DNA of 15,670 bases from Verrucomicrobiota bacterium (GTDB lineage: Bacteria > Verrucomicrobiota > Verrucomicrobiia > Verrucomicrobiales > DEV007). The stretch spans positions 1 to 15,670 of the forward strand of contig JAHDCN010000034.1 of assembly GCA_020629815.1 (NCBI GenBank). Direction: 5' to 3'. Both the position numbers and the translations under genes were made by a program. Positions 7,039 to 15,096 of this stretch are shown one piece after another (positions within the stretch are counted from its first letter, which is position 1; every line of letters starts with the position of its first letter). The notes beneath the pieces are model-generated. The model did no database searches and was not told the origin of the DNA. It was given only the letters and a program-made list of their open reading frames with translations.

Positions 7039-8184
7039 ATGCAAAAGAAAAGCCTGGTAGTTCTCCTGCTTTCCGTCTCGATTCTCGTCGTCATTGGTTT
7101 CGTCATGTTGATGAGCACCTGTCTGTTTGGGGCTCACGCCAATGCAGAAGATCAGTATTTTGAAGCGAAACGGCAGGCCATTTGGTTGGGGCTTGGTGTC
7201 TTAGTTTGCATTGGTGCGGCGATGACGGACTACCGGTTCTGGCGCAAATTCCTTTGGCCTCTTTTCGGACTTACCTGCTTTCTCCTGGTGCTTTGTTTTG
7301 TTCCGGGGATCGGGATGGAGATTAATGGTGAGCGCCGGTGGATTGGCGCGATTGGAACCCAGATTCAGCCATCCGAGTTGGCGAAGATTATGCTCGTGGT
7401 GTTTCTCGCGTATTGGTTTTCCCGGTTTCCGGATTGCGGACACAATTTTTTCCGTGGTTTTGCCGCGCCTCTAGCGATTGCCGGTGTGCTCTGTGCGCTG
7501 GTTTTGTTTGAGGTTGATATCGGCACAACTGCAGTTCTTGGCGCGACCACTTTCGTTTTGCTCTACGTTGGTGGTGCCAATTGGAAATACCTCATTGGTT
7601 TAGGTGCCAGTGGTGTGGCTGTTTTTGTGGCCATGCTTCACTACGCGCCGAATCGGATGGAGCGTATCATGGCCTTTATCGACCCTGAGAAGCATCGGCT
7701 CGATGCAGGCTTTCAGCAGTGGGTTTCCCTGATGGCCATCGGATCGGGCGGGATGACTGGCCGTGGCATTGGTGAGGGGCGATTGAAAATGCTATACATG
7801 CCGTTTGCTCACACAGACTTCATTTTCCCGATGATCGGTGAAGAGCTCGGAGTAATCGGAACGGTCGCAGTGGTGCTGGCTTTCATCTGCTTTACGATCG
7901 CAGGTTTCGCGATTGCTTCGGATGCCCCTGATCGGTTTGGAAATTTCCTCGGTATTGGGCTCTGTACTTTCCTCGCTCTGCAGGCTTTTCTGAATATTGG
8001 CGTGACGACCTCAATGCTTCCCAATACAGGACTGCCACTTCCGTTCGTCAGTTACGGTGGCTCTTCAATGGTGGTCGCAATGCTCGCCGTCGGAATTTTG
8101 ATCAATATCTACCGTCAAGGAAGATTGCCTGAGGAGGAAAGACTCGAGCTGGGAGTGAAGCAGCGCATTACGCCCCGGTTGTAA
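7039..8184 (+). CDS. ftsW: Septal peptidoglycan polymerase FtsW (SEDS family)
   Basis: This 381-residue polytopic membrane protein belongs to the SEDS family, which polymerises lipid II into glycan strands and works with a class B PBP such as the FtsI at the left edge. About nine to ten hydrophobic segments are visible. Family motifs are NGERRWIG (96-103), QPSELAK (110-116), EVDIGTTAVL (158-167), GRGIGEGRLKM (241-251), and the conserved AHTDFIF with D260, which aligns with the catalytically essential aspartate of RodA/FtsW. GEELG (267-271) and the C-terminal PNTGLPLPFVSYGGSS also match. RodA is the alternative paralogue, but position after murD in the dcw run favours FtsW. No Shine-Dalgarno sequence is visible. 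The gene is separated from the cluster by a 222-base gap, so it may have its own promoter. Confidence 0.95.
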   Translation: MQKKSLVVLLLSVSILVVIGFVMLMSTCLFGAHANAEDQYFEAKRQAIWLGLGVLVCIGAAMTDYRFWRKFLWPLFGLTCFLLVLCFVPGIGMEINGERRWIGAIGTQIQPSELAKIMLVVFLAYWFSRFPDCGHNFFRGFAAPLAIAGVLCALVLFEVDIGTTAVLGATTFVLLYVGGANWKYLIGLGASGVAVFVAMLHYAPNRMERIMAFIDPEKHRLDAGFQQWVSLMAIGSGGMTGRGIGEGRLKMLYMPFAHTDFIFPMIGEELGVIGTVAVVLAFICFTIAGFAIASDAPDRFGNFLGIGLCTFLALQAFLNIGVTTSMLPNTGLPLPFVSYGGSSMVVAMLAVGILINIYRQGRLPEEERLELGVKQRITPRL

Positions 8185-8203
8185 AACGGCGGAGCTACAA
8201 AAT

Positions 8204-8223
8204 GTGCCGGTCTACTCCGGCAC
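8204..8223 (-). terminator. Intrinsic terminator of panD, overlapping its stop codon
   Basis: GTGCCGG and CCGGCAC form a perfect 7-base-pair stem around a 6-base loop. Read on the minus strand, the stem is followed by ATTTTGT, a short T-rich tract, as expected for termination of the leftward glpK-panD transcript. The panD stop codon (8212-8214) lies inside the loop. On the plus strand no T run follows, so it is less likely to serve ftsW. Its place in the 27-base convergent gap supports the call. Confidence 0.6.
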
Positions 8224-8589
8224 GGAGACCGTCATCTCCGCTTTTTCCGCAAGGTTTTGAATCACCTCGTTGTCCTTGTTTACCAGCACCATCTTTGGCT
8301 CCACTGGTTTGTCTGTGATCTCAAATGCCATGATGATCACTTTTTCCCCGGCATTGATAAGGTGAGCCGCTGCTCCATTGATGCCGATTGTGCCTGAGCC
8401 TCGTTCTCCTTCTATCACATAAGTCTCCAGTCGAGCACCGGTGGTGGAAGATACGACTAGAACTTTTTCGCCGACCCACAGGCCTACGGCATCGATCAAA
8501 TCGCGATCGATGGTGATACTGCCCACGTAATCTACATTGGCCTCGGTAACCGTGGCCAAGTGGATTTTTGATCGAAGCAAACTGCGCAT
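8212..8589 (-). CDS. panD: Aspartate 1-decarboxylase PanD
   Basis: This pyruvoyl-dependent enzyme converts L-aspartate to beta-alanine for pantothenate and coenzyme A synthesis in the cytoplasm. I chose the ATG at 8589, giving 125 residues, because the family is about 126 residues and begins MxRxMLKSKIHxATVT; here it reads MRSLLRSKIHLATVTEANVDYVGSITID. A TTG at 8625 would add 12 residues with no family match. The self-cleavage site that generates the pyruvoyl group is G23-S24 in YVGSITID. K8, the ETY segment near residue 57 and NGAAAHL match the active-site region. It lies 66 bases downstream of glpK on the same strand and may be cotranscribed with it. Convergence with ftsW and the terminator at its end close the unit. 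Confidence 0.95.
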   Translation of the reverse strand: MRSLLRSKIHLATVTEANVDYVGSITIDRDLIDAVGLWVGEKVLVVSSTTGARLETYVIEGERGSGTIGINGAAAHLINAGEKVIIMAFEITDKPVEPKMVLVNKDNEVIQNLAEKAEMTVSVPE

Positions 8590-8655
8590 CTTACGATAAT
8601 CTCGACATTTCCGCAGTGATTGCAAACTCTGATTCGGTCATAAGTTTGCCAGTTT

Positions 8656-10149
8656 TCATTCAGTTGCCCAGCCTTTGGCCCGGTTCACCGCATCTTCCCA
8701 TCGAGTGATTCTGCAGGAGATCTCTTCTGCGTTGCCTTCAGGCTGATATCGCTTCTTCTCTGACCATTGGGCTGCAATTTCACTCGTGCTGCCCCAAACG
8801 CCGGTCGCTAATCCGGCCAGATACGCAGCTCCGAGTGCGGTCGTTTCGGCAACATTAGAGCGAACGACGGGGACGCCGAGCAGGTCCGCCTGGATCTGCA
8901 TCAAAAGATCATTGTGAGTGGCGCCGCCATCGACACGCAGTTCGCTCAATTCGATGCCCGAATCGGCTGACATTGCGGCCAGTAGTTCACGGCTTTGAAA
9001 AGCGATTGCTTCGAGAGCTGCGCGGGCGAGATGAGCTTTGTTAGTGCCTCGGGTGAGTCCTACGATCGTGCCCCGGGCATAGGGATCCCAATGAGGAGCA
9101 CCGAGTCCCGCAAAGGCAGGAACAAAGTAGACGTCGTCGCAGTCGGGAACTTCACGGGCCAGCTCCTCGATCTCGGAGGCATTGGATATGATTCCCAATT
9201 GATCGCGAAGCCATTGAACGACTGCCCCACCGATGAAGACGCTACCCTCCAGAGCGTATTCCATTTTGTCGCCGATCTTCCAGGCGGCTGTTGTGAGTAA
9301 ATTGTTCTCCGATGCTACTGGTTGCTCTCCGGTATTCATCAACAGAAAACATCCAGTGCCATAGGTGTTTTTCGCCATGCCGGGAGAATGACAAGCCTGA
9401 CCGAACAGTGCTGCCTGTTGATCGCCAGCGATGCCGGAAATCGAGACCGGGCTGCCGAGTATTTCGGAATCTGTTTCACCATAGACTTCGCTGCTTGCCT
9501 TGATTTCCGGCAAAAGGGAGGCGGGAACGTTGAGGGTTTCCAACATGGACTTGTCCCAATCGCCGGTTTCCAGATTCATCAACATGGTGCGGCTGGCGTT
9601 GCTGACGTCGGTGATGTGAAGGTTGCCCCCGGTGAGATTCCAGACCAACCAGGAGTCAATCGTTCCGAAGGCGAGTTCGCCCGCTTCGGCTTTTTCCCGG
9701 GCGCCCTCAACGTTGTCGAGCAGCCATTGAATCTTGGTTCCGGAAAAATAGGCATCCACTACCAGTCCGGTTGTTTGGCGGATCTGTTCCGCATGGCCAT
9801 TTGCTTTCAGCTCTTCGCAAATGGCTGCAGTTCGTCGATCCTGCCAAACGATTGCGTTGTGGATTGGTTCACCGGTTTTCCGATCCCAGATTACTGTGGT
9901 TTCGCGCTGGTTGGTGATTCCGATCCCGGCAATCTCTTCGGCGGAAATATCGGCTTTCTCCAGAGCAGATTGCGCCGTTGCCAATTGAGTCTTCCAGATT
10001 TCCTGCGCGTCATGCTCAACCCAACCGGCCTGAGGAAAGATCTGTTCGAACTCCTGCTGAGCCATAGCGACGACAGCACCAGTTGAATCAAAAACAATGG
10101 AGCGCGAACTGGTCGTTCCCTGATCGAGAGCGAGGATGTATCGGGACAT
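8656..10149 (-). CDS. glpK: Glycerol kinase GlpK
   Basis: This 497-residue FGGY-family kinase phosphorylates glycerol to sn-glycerol 3-phosphate with ATP in the cytoplasm. The ATG at 10149 begins [21 protein letters not shown], the exact family N-terminus; the open frame continues 53 codons further upstream without family similarity. Visible motifs are the phosphate-binding DQGTTSSR (residues 9-16), glycerol-contacting NQRET with R82-E83, DAYFSGTK with Y134, the catalytic aspartate D243 in [13 protein letters not shown], and the C-terminal [20 protein letters not shown]. Length matches the family (about 500). No glpF or glpD lies next to it, so it could serve glycerol salvage for phospholipids as well as catabolism. 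No Shine-Dalgarno sequence precedes the ATG. It is divergent from the thioredoxin-like gene across 134 bases. Confidence 0.96.
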   Translation of the reverse strand: MSRYILALDQGTTSSRSIVFDSTGAVVAMAQQEFEQIFPQAGWVEHDAQEIWKTQLATAQSALEKADISAEEIAGIGITNQRETTVIWDRKTGEPIHNAIVWQDRRTAAICEELKANGHAEQIRQTTGLVVDAYFSGTKIQWLLDNVEGAREKAEAGELAFGTIDSWLVWNLTGGNLHITDVSNASRTMLMNLETGDWDKSMLETLNVPASLLPEIKASSEVYGETDSEILGSPVSISGIAGDQQAALFGQACHSPGMAKNTYGTGCFLLMNTGEQPVASENNLLTTAAWKIGDKMEYALEGSVFIGGAVVQWLRDQLGIISNASEIEELAREVPDCDDVYFVPAFAGLGAPHWDPYARGTIVGLTRGTNKAHLARAALEAIAFQSRELLAAMSADSGIELSELRVDGGATHNDLLMQIQADLLGVPVVRSNVAETTALGAAYLAGLATGVWGSTSEIAAQWSEKKRYQPEGNAEEISCRITRWEDAVNRAKGWATE

Positions 10150-10283
10150 GGGGCCAGTGTAGCGAAAATTGCGGACTGTCAGTAGCGGAAACTGGAAAAA
10201 TATTGGGTTGGGGCAGTCAGGTTTTACACAGCTTTTACGAAAAAGGATTTCCCTGAGAGGGCGAGAGTTTTCATACTTAGCCC

Positions 10284-11384
10284 ATGAAGGGGAGTATCTA
10301 CGCAGCAATTTTCTGGCTGGTCATTACGAGTATTGGCGTCGCTGAGGAGATGAAGGAGATCGGAGGTGTTGTGGTAGACGAAAATGGGGAGGTGGCAGAG
10401 CAGGTGGAGTTGGCTCCGAAGTGGCAGGTACGCCGAATCACCGATCGGCCTGAATACAGGGCGCAAACTCCGGAGAGCATTGGCAGCGGTACCACTGGCT
10501 CGGACGGTGTGTTTTCCTTTTCCATGCAAAAGGGATGGTGGACCGGCTTGCTTGCTTATGACAAAGATCGTCGCAGAGGAGCCGTCACGGCGATTCCGGC
10601 GGATGAAGCGCCGCAAAATATCGAACTGCAATTGAAGCCGCTAGTTCGAGTGAAATACCATATCGTGGAAACGTTACCCGATGTGGTGCTCCAGCATGCC
10701 CGGCTCAGTTTTAGTTTTGCTCCGGCGGCCAAGATGAGACAGGGGCAGGTATTGTCCCATTTCTCACCAGTGCAGAGTGAGGTCCTACTTCCACCTGGAG
10801 AATATAATTTAGACGTATCGGCCGGCCAGAAATGGGGGAGAATCAATCAGACCATCACAGTTTCCGACGATTGCGATGAATTGGACCTGGGCAATTTGGT
10901 GCTGCCTCCTGTGAAGTGGGCAGCTTTTCCCGAGGGCAAGGCGCCTGAGCTGGAACACACGATGGTGAGGGGAGTTCCCGAAGAGTTTTCTCTCGGAGGG
11001 TTGAAAGGGAAGTGGGTGTTGCTGAACTTTTGGGCGTCCTGGTGCGGGCCGTGTCACCGCGATATGGTGGATCTTTTGAAGATGGAGAATTCGTTTCCAA
11101 GACGCTCGGAAGTCGCCGAAATCGTGATGATTGATTGTTCGGGCCAAAAAGACTTTTCGGTGACCGATCAAAAAATGCCGGAGATCGCCAACAAATACTG
11201 GCAGGGACAGATTCCGAAGTTTCCCATGGTTTTGGATGGGAAAGGGCAGATTCGCCAGACTTATGGAGTGCGGCTGTTGCCGACAAAAATTCTGATCGAT
11301 CCGGATGGAAAAGTAGTGACGAAATCCGGCGGTCCGGATGCGGTGACGCAGTTGACCTCGATTCTGAAAGCGCGAGCGTGGTAG
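10284..11384 (+). CDS. Exported TlpA/ResA-like thioredoxin-fold protein with carboxypeptidase-regulatory-like N-terminus
   Basis: This 366-residue protein begins with a probable signal peptide ([22 protein letters not shown], cleavage near residue 20). Residues 24-115 resemble a carboxypeptidase-regulatory-like beta domain ([17 protein letters not shown], then [12 protein letters not shown]). Residues about 120-220 are a second beta-rich region. The C-terminal 130 residues are a TlpA-like thioredoxin domain: [22 protein letters not shown] with the WCGPC redox motif at 253-257 and the cis-proline region [16 protein letters not shown]. The family reduces or exchanges disulfides outside the cytoplasm and includes helpers of cytochrome c maturation. 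The next gene, 61 bases on, encodes a protein with two CxxCH haem motifs, which suggests but does not prove a shared function. No Shine-Dalgarno sequence is visible; CATACT lies six bases before the ATG. Confidence 0.85.
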   Translation: MKGSIYAAIFWLVITSIGVAEEMKEIGGVVVDENGEVAEQVELAPKWQVRRITDRPEYRAQTPESIGSGTTGSDGVFSFSMQKGWWTGLLAYDKDRRRGAVTAIPADEAPQNIELQLKPLVRVKYHIVETLPDVVLQHARLSFSFAPAAKMRQGQVLSHFSPVQSEVLLPPGEYNLDVSAGQKWGRINQTITVSDDCDELDLGNLVLPPVKWAAFPEGKAPELEHTMVRGVPEEFSLGGLKGKWVLLNFWASWCGPCHRDMVDLLKMENSFPRRSEVAEIVMIDCSGQKDFSVTDQKMPEIANKYWQGQIPKFPMVLDGKGQIRQTYGVRLLPTKILIDPDGKVVTKSGGPDAVTQLTSILKARAW

Positions 11385-11445
11385 GCGATTGAACCCCGCA
11401 AATACGTGGGTCGTTTGAGGATCAGGCAGGTGGCATCATAGATGC

Positions 11446-14298
11446 ATGCTTCGGGGACTCGCTTTCATTTCGGTCTTGTTGATCGCTGGCAGTTTTGTCT
11501 GCGCAGCCGATTCCCTGTCGCCGGATGATTTGGCGTTTTTCGAAAAGAAGGTCCGACCTGCTTTGATCGAGCATTGCTACGAATGTCATTCCGAGGAAGC
11601 CGGTAAACGCAAAGGCGGTTTGTGGCTGGATCGGAAAGAAGGCTGGCAACTGGGAGGTGATTCCGGGCCCGCTCTGATTCCCGGTGATCCCGATGGTAGC
11701 TATTTCATGAAAACGATCCGCTACGAGGATCCGGATTTGGAGATGCCGCCGGATGGTAAATTGCCCGACGACGTGATTGCCACATTCGAACAGTGGATCA
11801 AGAGGGGAGCTCCCGACCCGCGATCCGGCGGCGCGGCCGTTGAGGCAGATGGCATGAGTATTGAAGAGGGGAAACAGTTTTGGTCTTTCCGACCGAGACA
11901 GAACCCCGAGGCACCAGCGGTGAAGACGAAAGACTGGCCCCGGGATGATATTGATCGGTTTATTCTGACTGAGCTGGAATCAGCTGGTCTTCGGCCGGCG
12001 AAAGATGCTCCGGACGAGGCTCTGTTGCGTCGGGCAAAAGTAGATCTGACTGGAATGCAGCCCACCGTCGAGGAACAGGATGAGTTTCTGGCCGAACCTT
12101 CCCGTGAGAAATTTGCTGAGATGGTGGATCGTTGGTTGGCATCGCCGGATTTCGGCGAACGCTGGGGACGACACTGGTTGGATCTCGCGAGATACTCTGA
12201 CTCTTCAGGGGGAGGTCGAGCGATGCCTCTTCCCGAAGCCTGGCGCTTTCGCGATCATGTAGTGGAAGCCTTTCGCGATGATGTGCCGCTTGATCAATTG
12301 ATTCGATCTCACATTGCAGGGGATTTGTTGCCCTTTGAAAATGAAGAAGAGCGCATTCGGAATTTGATCTCAACCGGCTTTCTGGTTTTGGGACCACACA
12401 ACTACGAATTGCAGAATAAGTTGGAGCTGAATCTGGAAATCGCCGACGAGCAGATGGATACACTTGGCCGGGCTTTTATGGGCATGACGATTGGCTGCGC
12501 GCGTTGTCATGATCACAAGTTTGATCCGATTCCCACGAAAGACTACTACGCTCTGGCCGGGATATTTCTCAGCACGAATTCGGTGACTCATTCCAATGTT
12601 TCCAAATGGCATACCGAGCCAATTCCACCGACAGAAGATGTCAGACTGGCGGTGCTTGCCTCTGAGAAGAAGCAGGATGAACTCGAAACTCGCATTGCCG
12701 AAATTAAGGAAGAGTTGGCGACGCTCGGAGTCGGCGCGGGGGATGACCGGAAAAGTGTGAGTAAAGGATCTCTCTCCGGCATCGTAATTGATGACACAGA
12801 GGCTGAAATTGTTGGCGAATGGCAAGGATCGACTTCGAATGCCCGCTGGGTGGGAGCTGGATATATTCACGACAAAAATGAACAGAAAGGCGGGAAGTCG
12901 ATCGTGTATCGAGCGACCATTCCTGAAGGCGGCGAATATGAGGTTCGTATGTCTTATTCTGCAGGAACCAATCGCGCTGCCGCAGTTCCGGTCGAAGTGA
13001 AAACGCCCCGGGGTGCTAAGTCATTTGTCGTGAATCAAAAGCTGACACCGGCGCATGATCGGTTGTTTCATTCGCTGCAAAAGATACGGGTAGAAAAAGG
13101 CGACGAAGTGGTCGTGACAGTTCAGAACGAAGGTGGTAGCGGAGTCGTGATTGCCGATGCCGTTCAATGGCTGCCTTTGTTTGGCGACGCGAAACCGGCA
13201 TCACTTCCGAAGGCTGATGCAGAACAAATTGCTGCTTTGCGAAAGGACCTGAAGCGACAGGAAAAAGAACTGAAAGACACCAAAGCAAAGGCTCCGAAAG
13301 TTCCTCAGGCGATGAGCGTGATTGACCTCGATCCAGGGAAAATCGGACCAACCGAATTGCGAATTAGAGGAGTGGAGGCCAGCAAGGGGGAGAAGGTCGA
13401 TCGCGGCTTTCTGCAAGTTGCCATGTGGGATGGTGCACCGACCGTATCCGATAAACAAAGCGGGCGGCTTGAGTTGGCCAATTGGATGGTAGCTTCAGAA
13501 AACCCTCTCACTTCGCGAGTGCTGGCAAATCGGATCTGGATGCAATTGATGGGCCGCGGAATCGTCCCGACAGCAGACAATTTTGGTGTCACTGGACAAG
13601 CTCCCTCGCATCCTGAATTGCTGGATTATCTCGCTGGAGAATTCATCAAAGGCGGTTGGTCTGCCAAGAAGTTGATTCGACGAATTATTCTCACCCGGAC
13701 CTACGCGATGGATAGTCAGGTGAACGATCCCAAAGGTCGGGAAACCGATCCGGAGAATACCCTTTTCTGGAAAGCCCACCGACGGGCGCTAGACGTCGAA
13801 ACGATGCGTGATGCGATGCTGGTAGTTTCGAACGAACTGAATCCGGAACGGGGAGGCGCGTCCTTACCGAAAGGTTTCAAAAGTGAATTTGGCTATCAAT
13901 TTACGACGAAGAAAAGGAGTGTATATGTCCCGGTATTTCGAAACGCTGGCCACGAGATGTTTAGCGTCTTTGATTTCGCCAATCCGAATTTCACGGTTGG
14001 CAAACGCACGGTGAGTACGATTCCGACTCAGGCTCTGTTCCTAACCAACAGCCCCCTTGTTCGCGAGTATGCTGAACGGGCTGCGGAGGAATTACTACTC
14101 TGGGGTGGCAGCGACGAAGAGCGGGTCGTGACCGCGTTTCGCAAAACAATTGGCAGGAAACCCAGCCTGAGCGAAACGAGGATGGCACTGAGCTTTCTCC
14201 GTGAAATGGGGGACACCGAACAAATCGATAAAGCCGAGGCCTGGGCAGCCCTGCAGAAGTCGCTGTTCGCCTGTGTGGACTTTCGCTTTTTGCGATAG
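11446..14298 (+). CDS. Secreted PSCyt1-DUF1549-DUF1553 cytochrome-like protein with inserted golvesin-type domain
   Basis: This 950-residue protein starts with a signal peptide (MLRGLAFISVLLIAGSFVCA, cleavage near residue 20). Planctomycete cytochrome C domain PSCyt1 covers about 30-125, with the haem motif CYECH at 44-48 and the ending EMPPDGKLPDDVIATFEQWIKRGAP. DUF1549 spans about 165-375 and contains a second haem-type motif, CARCH at 351-355 (CARCHDHKFDPI). A predicted coiled coil (about 404-428) leads into a beta-rich insert at 445-577 (VIDDTEAEIVGEW, SYSAGTNRAAAVPVEV, VVIADAVQWLP) that matches the golvesin/xanthan-lyase carbohydrate-binding type. A second coiled coil (about 591-614) and DUF1553 (about 672-930) follow. 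The family is common in Planctomycetes and Verrucomicrobia, is linked to polysaccharide use, and lacks firm biochemistry. Its usual DUF1501 partner gene is absent here. Confidence 0.92.
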   Translation: MLRGLAFISVLLIAGSFVCAADSLSPDDLAFFEKKVRPALIEHCYECHSEEAGKRKGGLWLDRKEGWQLGGDSGPALIPGDPDGSYFMKTIRYEDPDLEMPPDGKLPDDVIATFEQWIKRGAPDPRSGGAAVEADGMSIEEGKQFWSFRPRQNPEAPAVKTKDWPRDDIDRFILTELESAGLRPAKDAPDEALLRRAKVDLTGMQPTVEEQDEFLAEPSREKFAEMVDRWLASPDFGERWGRHWLDLARYSDSSGGGRAMPLPEAWRFRDHVVEAFRDDVPLDQLIRSHIAGDLLPFENEEERIRNLISTGFLVLGPHNYELQNKLELNLEIADEQMDTLGRAFMGMTIGCARCHDHKFDPIPTKDYYALAGIFLSTNSVTHSNVSKWHTEPIPPTEDVRLAVLASEKKQDELETRIAEIKEELATLGVGAGDDRKSVSKGSLSGIVIDDTEAEIVGEWQGSTSNARWVGAGYIHDKNEQKGGKSIVYRATIPEGGEYEVRMSYSAGTNRAAAVPVEVKTPRGAKSFVVNQKLTPAHDRLFHSLQKIRVEKGDEVVVTVQNEGGSGVVIADAVQWLPLFGDAKPASLPKADAEQIAALRKDLKRQEKELKDTKAKAPKVPQAMSVIDLDPGKIGPTELRIRGVEASKGEKVDRGFLQVAMWDGAPTVSDKQSGRLELANWMVASENPLTSRVLANRIWMQLMGRGIVPTADNFGVTGQAPSHPELLDYLAGEFIKGGWSAKKLIRRIILTRTYAMDSQVNDPKGRETDPENTLFWKAHRRALDVETMRDAMLVVSNELNPERGGASLPKGFKSEFGYQFTTKKRSVYVPVFRNAGHEMFSVFDFANPNFTVGKRTVSTIPTQALFLTNSPLVREYAERAAEELLLWGGSDEERVVTAFRKTIGRKPSLSETRMALSFLREMGDTEQIDKAEAWAALQKSLFACVDFRFLR

Positions 14299-14308
14299 AG
14301 CGGAACGC

Positions 14309-14314
14309 TATACT
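14309..14314 (+). promoter_or_regulatory. Possible -10 element for the Uma2 gene
   Basis: TATACT, five of six matches to the sigma-70 consensus, lies 38 bases before the Uma2-family start in the 53-base gap after the DUF1553 gene. No good -35 hexamer is found 16-18 bases upstream, so the call is weak. Confidence 0.3.
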
Positions 14315-14351
14315 TGCATGGGGCTGGTCAGAAGAGTATTTTTCCCAATCG

Positions 14352-15017
14352 ATGAGCACGATCGAACAGATGATCGAAGAGCTACAGCACTCTCCGCGAT
14401 TGCCGGAGATTGTTACAGTTCTCCAATCCAATTTGGAGGAGGAAGCTCAGCGCCGTCTTGAATTTTACAAGCAGATGACGCCCGAGGAAAAAGTAGAGTT
14501 CATTGATGGTGAGGTAGTGCTGCATTCGCCGGCGAGGAATCGTCATTTGGATGCGACCAAATATATCGCTAAGCTTCTGGATACCTTTGTGGAGGTGAAT
14601 GACTTGGGAACCGTCAAAGTGGAAAAGTGTCTGGTCGTTTTTCCCCGAAACGATTACGAGCCGGACATCGTCTTTTTTAATCGCGAGAAAGCGAACTCGC
14701 TCGAGCCGGATACAATGCGGTTTCCAGTTCCCGATTTCGTCGTGGAAGTGATCTCTGAATCTACCGAGCAAAGAGATCGAGGGGTCAAGTTTGAAGACTT
14801 TGAAGCGAATGGTGTAGGGGAATACTGGATTGTCGATTCTGACGAAGAGCAAGTGGAGCAATATCTTCTGGAAGAGGATGGTTATAAACTTGCGATGAAA
14901 TCTTCTTCAGGATCAATCGAAAGCCGTGTGATTGAAGGGTTTCGCGCCGAAGTGGAAGCGTTTTTTGATCGGAGCAAAAACCTGGAAGCTCTGCGGTTGC
15001 TGGTCTCTTCGAGCTGA
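14352..15017 (+). CDS. Uma2-family PD-(D/E)XK nuclease-fold protein (DUF820)
   Basis: This 221-residue protein has the Uma2/DUF820 core. EFIDGEVVLHSPARNRH is at about 49-65, with E54 and H65. EPDIVFF follows, with D105, then PDFVVEVISEST with D128 and E132, and then K146 and GVGEYWIVDSDEEQVEQY. These are the conserved acidic and lysine positions of the PD-(D/E)XK fold in this family, so the active site looks intact. The biological role of Uma2 proteins is mostly unknown; they are abundant in cyanobacteria and PVC bacteria and often occur alone. An N-terminal helical stretch of about 40 residues precedes the core and is longer than in many members. The ATG at 14352 is the first in frame. No partner toxin, antitoxin or mobile element is seen beside it. 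A MarR gene follows after 79 bases. Confidence 0.85.
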   Translation: MSTIEQMIEELQHSPRLPEIVTVLQSNLEEEAQRRLEFYKQMTPEEKVEFIDGEVVLHSPARNRHLDATKYIAKLLDTFVEVNDLGTVKVEKCLVVFPRNDYEPDIVFFNREKANSLEPDTMRFPVPDFVVEVISESTEQRDRGVKFEDFEANGVGEYWIVDSDEEQVEQYLLEEDGYKLAMKSSSGSIESRVIEGFRAEVEAFFDRSKNLEALRLLVSSS

Positions 15018-15049
15018 GATCATTACAAACGAACTTGAAAAAAATCGTA

Positions 15050-15078
15050 GTTACAACTTGTTCCCTACGGAATTATAT
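15050..15078 (+). promoter_or_regulatory. Probable promoter of the marR-type operon
   Basis: GTTACA (15050-15055) and TTATAT (15073-15078), separated by 17 bases, resemble sigma-70 -35 and -10 elements, each with four of six consensus bases. Transcription would start near 15085, inside the perfect palindrome, about 12 bases before the MarR start. One inverted-repeat site lies between the two hexamers and the other over the start point, as expected for a repressible promoter. Confidence 0.5.
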
Positions 15079-15093
15079 GGTTCCCTAGGGAAC
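15060..15093 (+). promoter_or_regulatory. Paired inverted-repeat operator, likely MarR autoregulation
   Basis: Two 14-base sites, GTTCCCTACGGAAT (15060-15073) and GTTCCCTAGGGAAC (15080-15093), match at 12 of 14 positions. Their starts are 20 bases apart, about two helical turns. The second is a perfect palindrome ending three bases before the MarR ATG at 15097 and includes the AGGGA that could act as its Shine-Dalgarno sequence. The first covers the promoter spacer. MarR dimers usually bind 14-20 base inverted repeats in their own promoter, so autorepression is the natural reading. Confidence 0.75.
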
Positions 15094-15096
15094 GAT

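Noticed and set aside
9322..10086. Plus-strand open frame of 254 codons opposite glpK
   Set aside because: glpK matches its family over the full length on the other strand; this frame has no family features and no initiation signal.
10150..10308. Upstream extension of glpK by 53 codons
   Set aside because: The added residues have no glycerol-kinase similarity and overlap the divergent thioredoxin start; [14 protein letters not shown] at 10149 is the family N-terminus.
14932..15096. Upstream extension of the MarR frame by 55 codons
   Set aside because: It would overlap the Uma2 gene and translate the promoter and palindromic operator; no family similarity before 15097.
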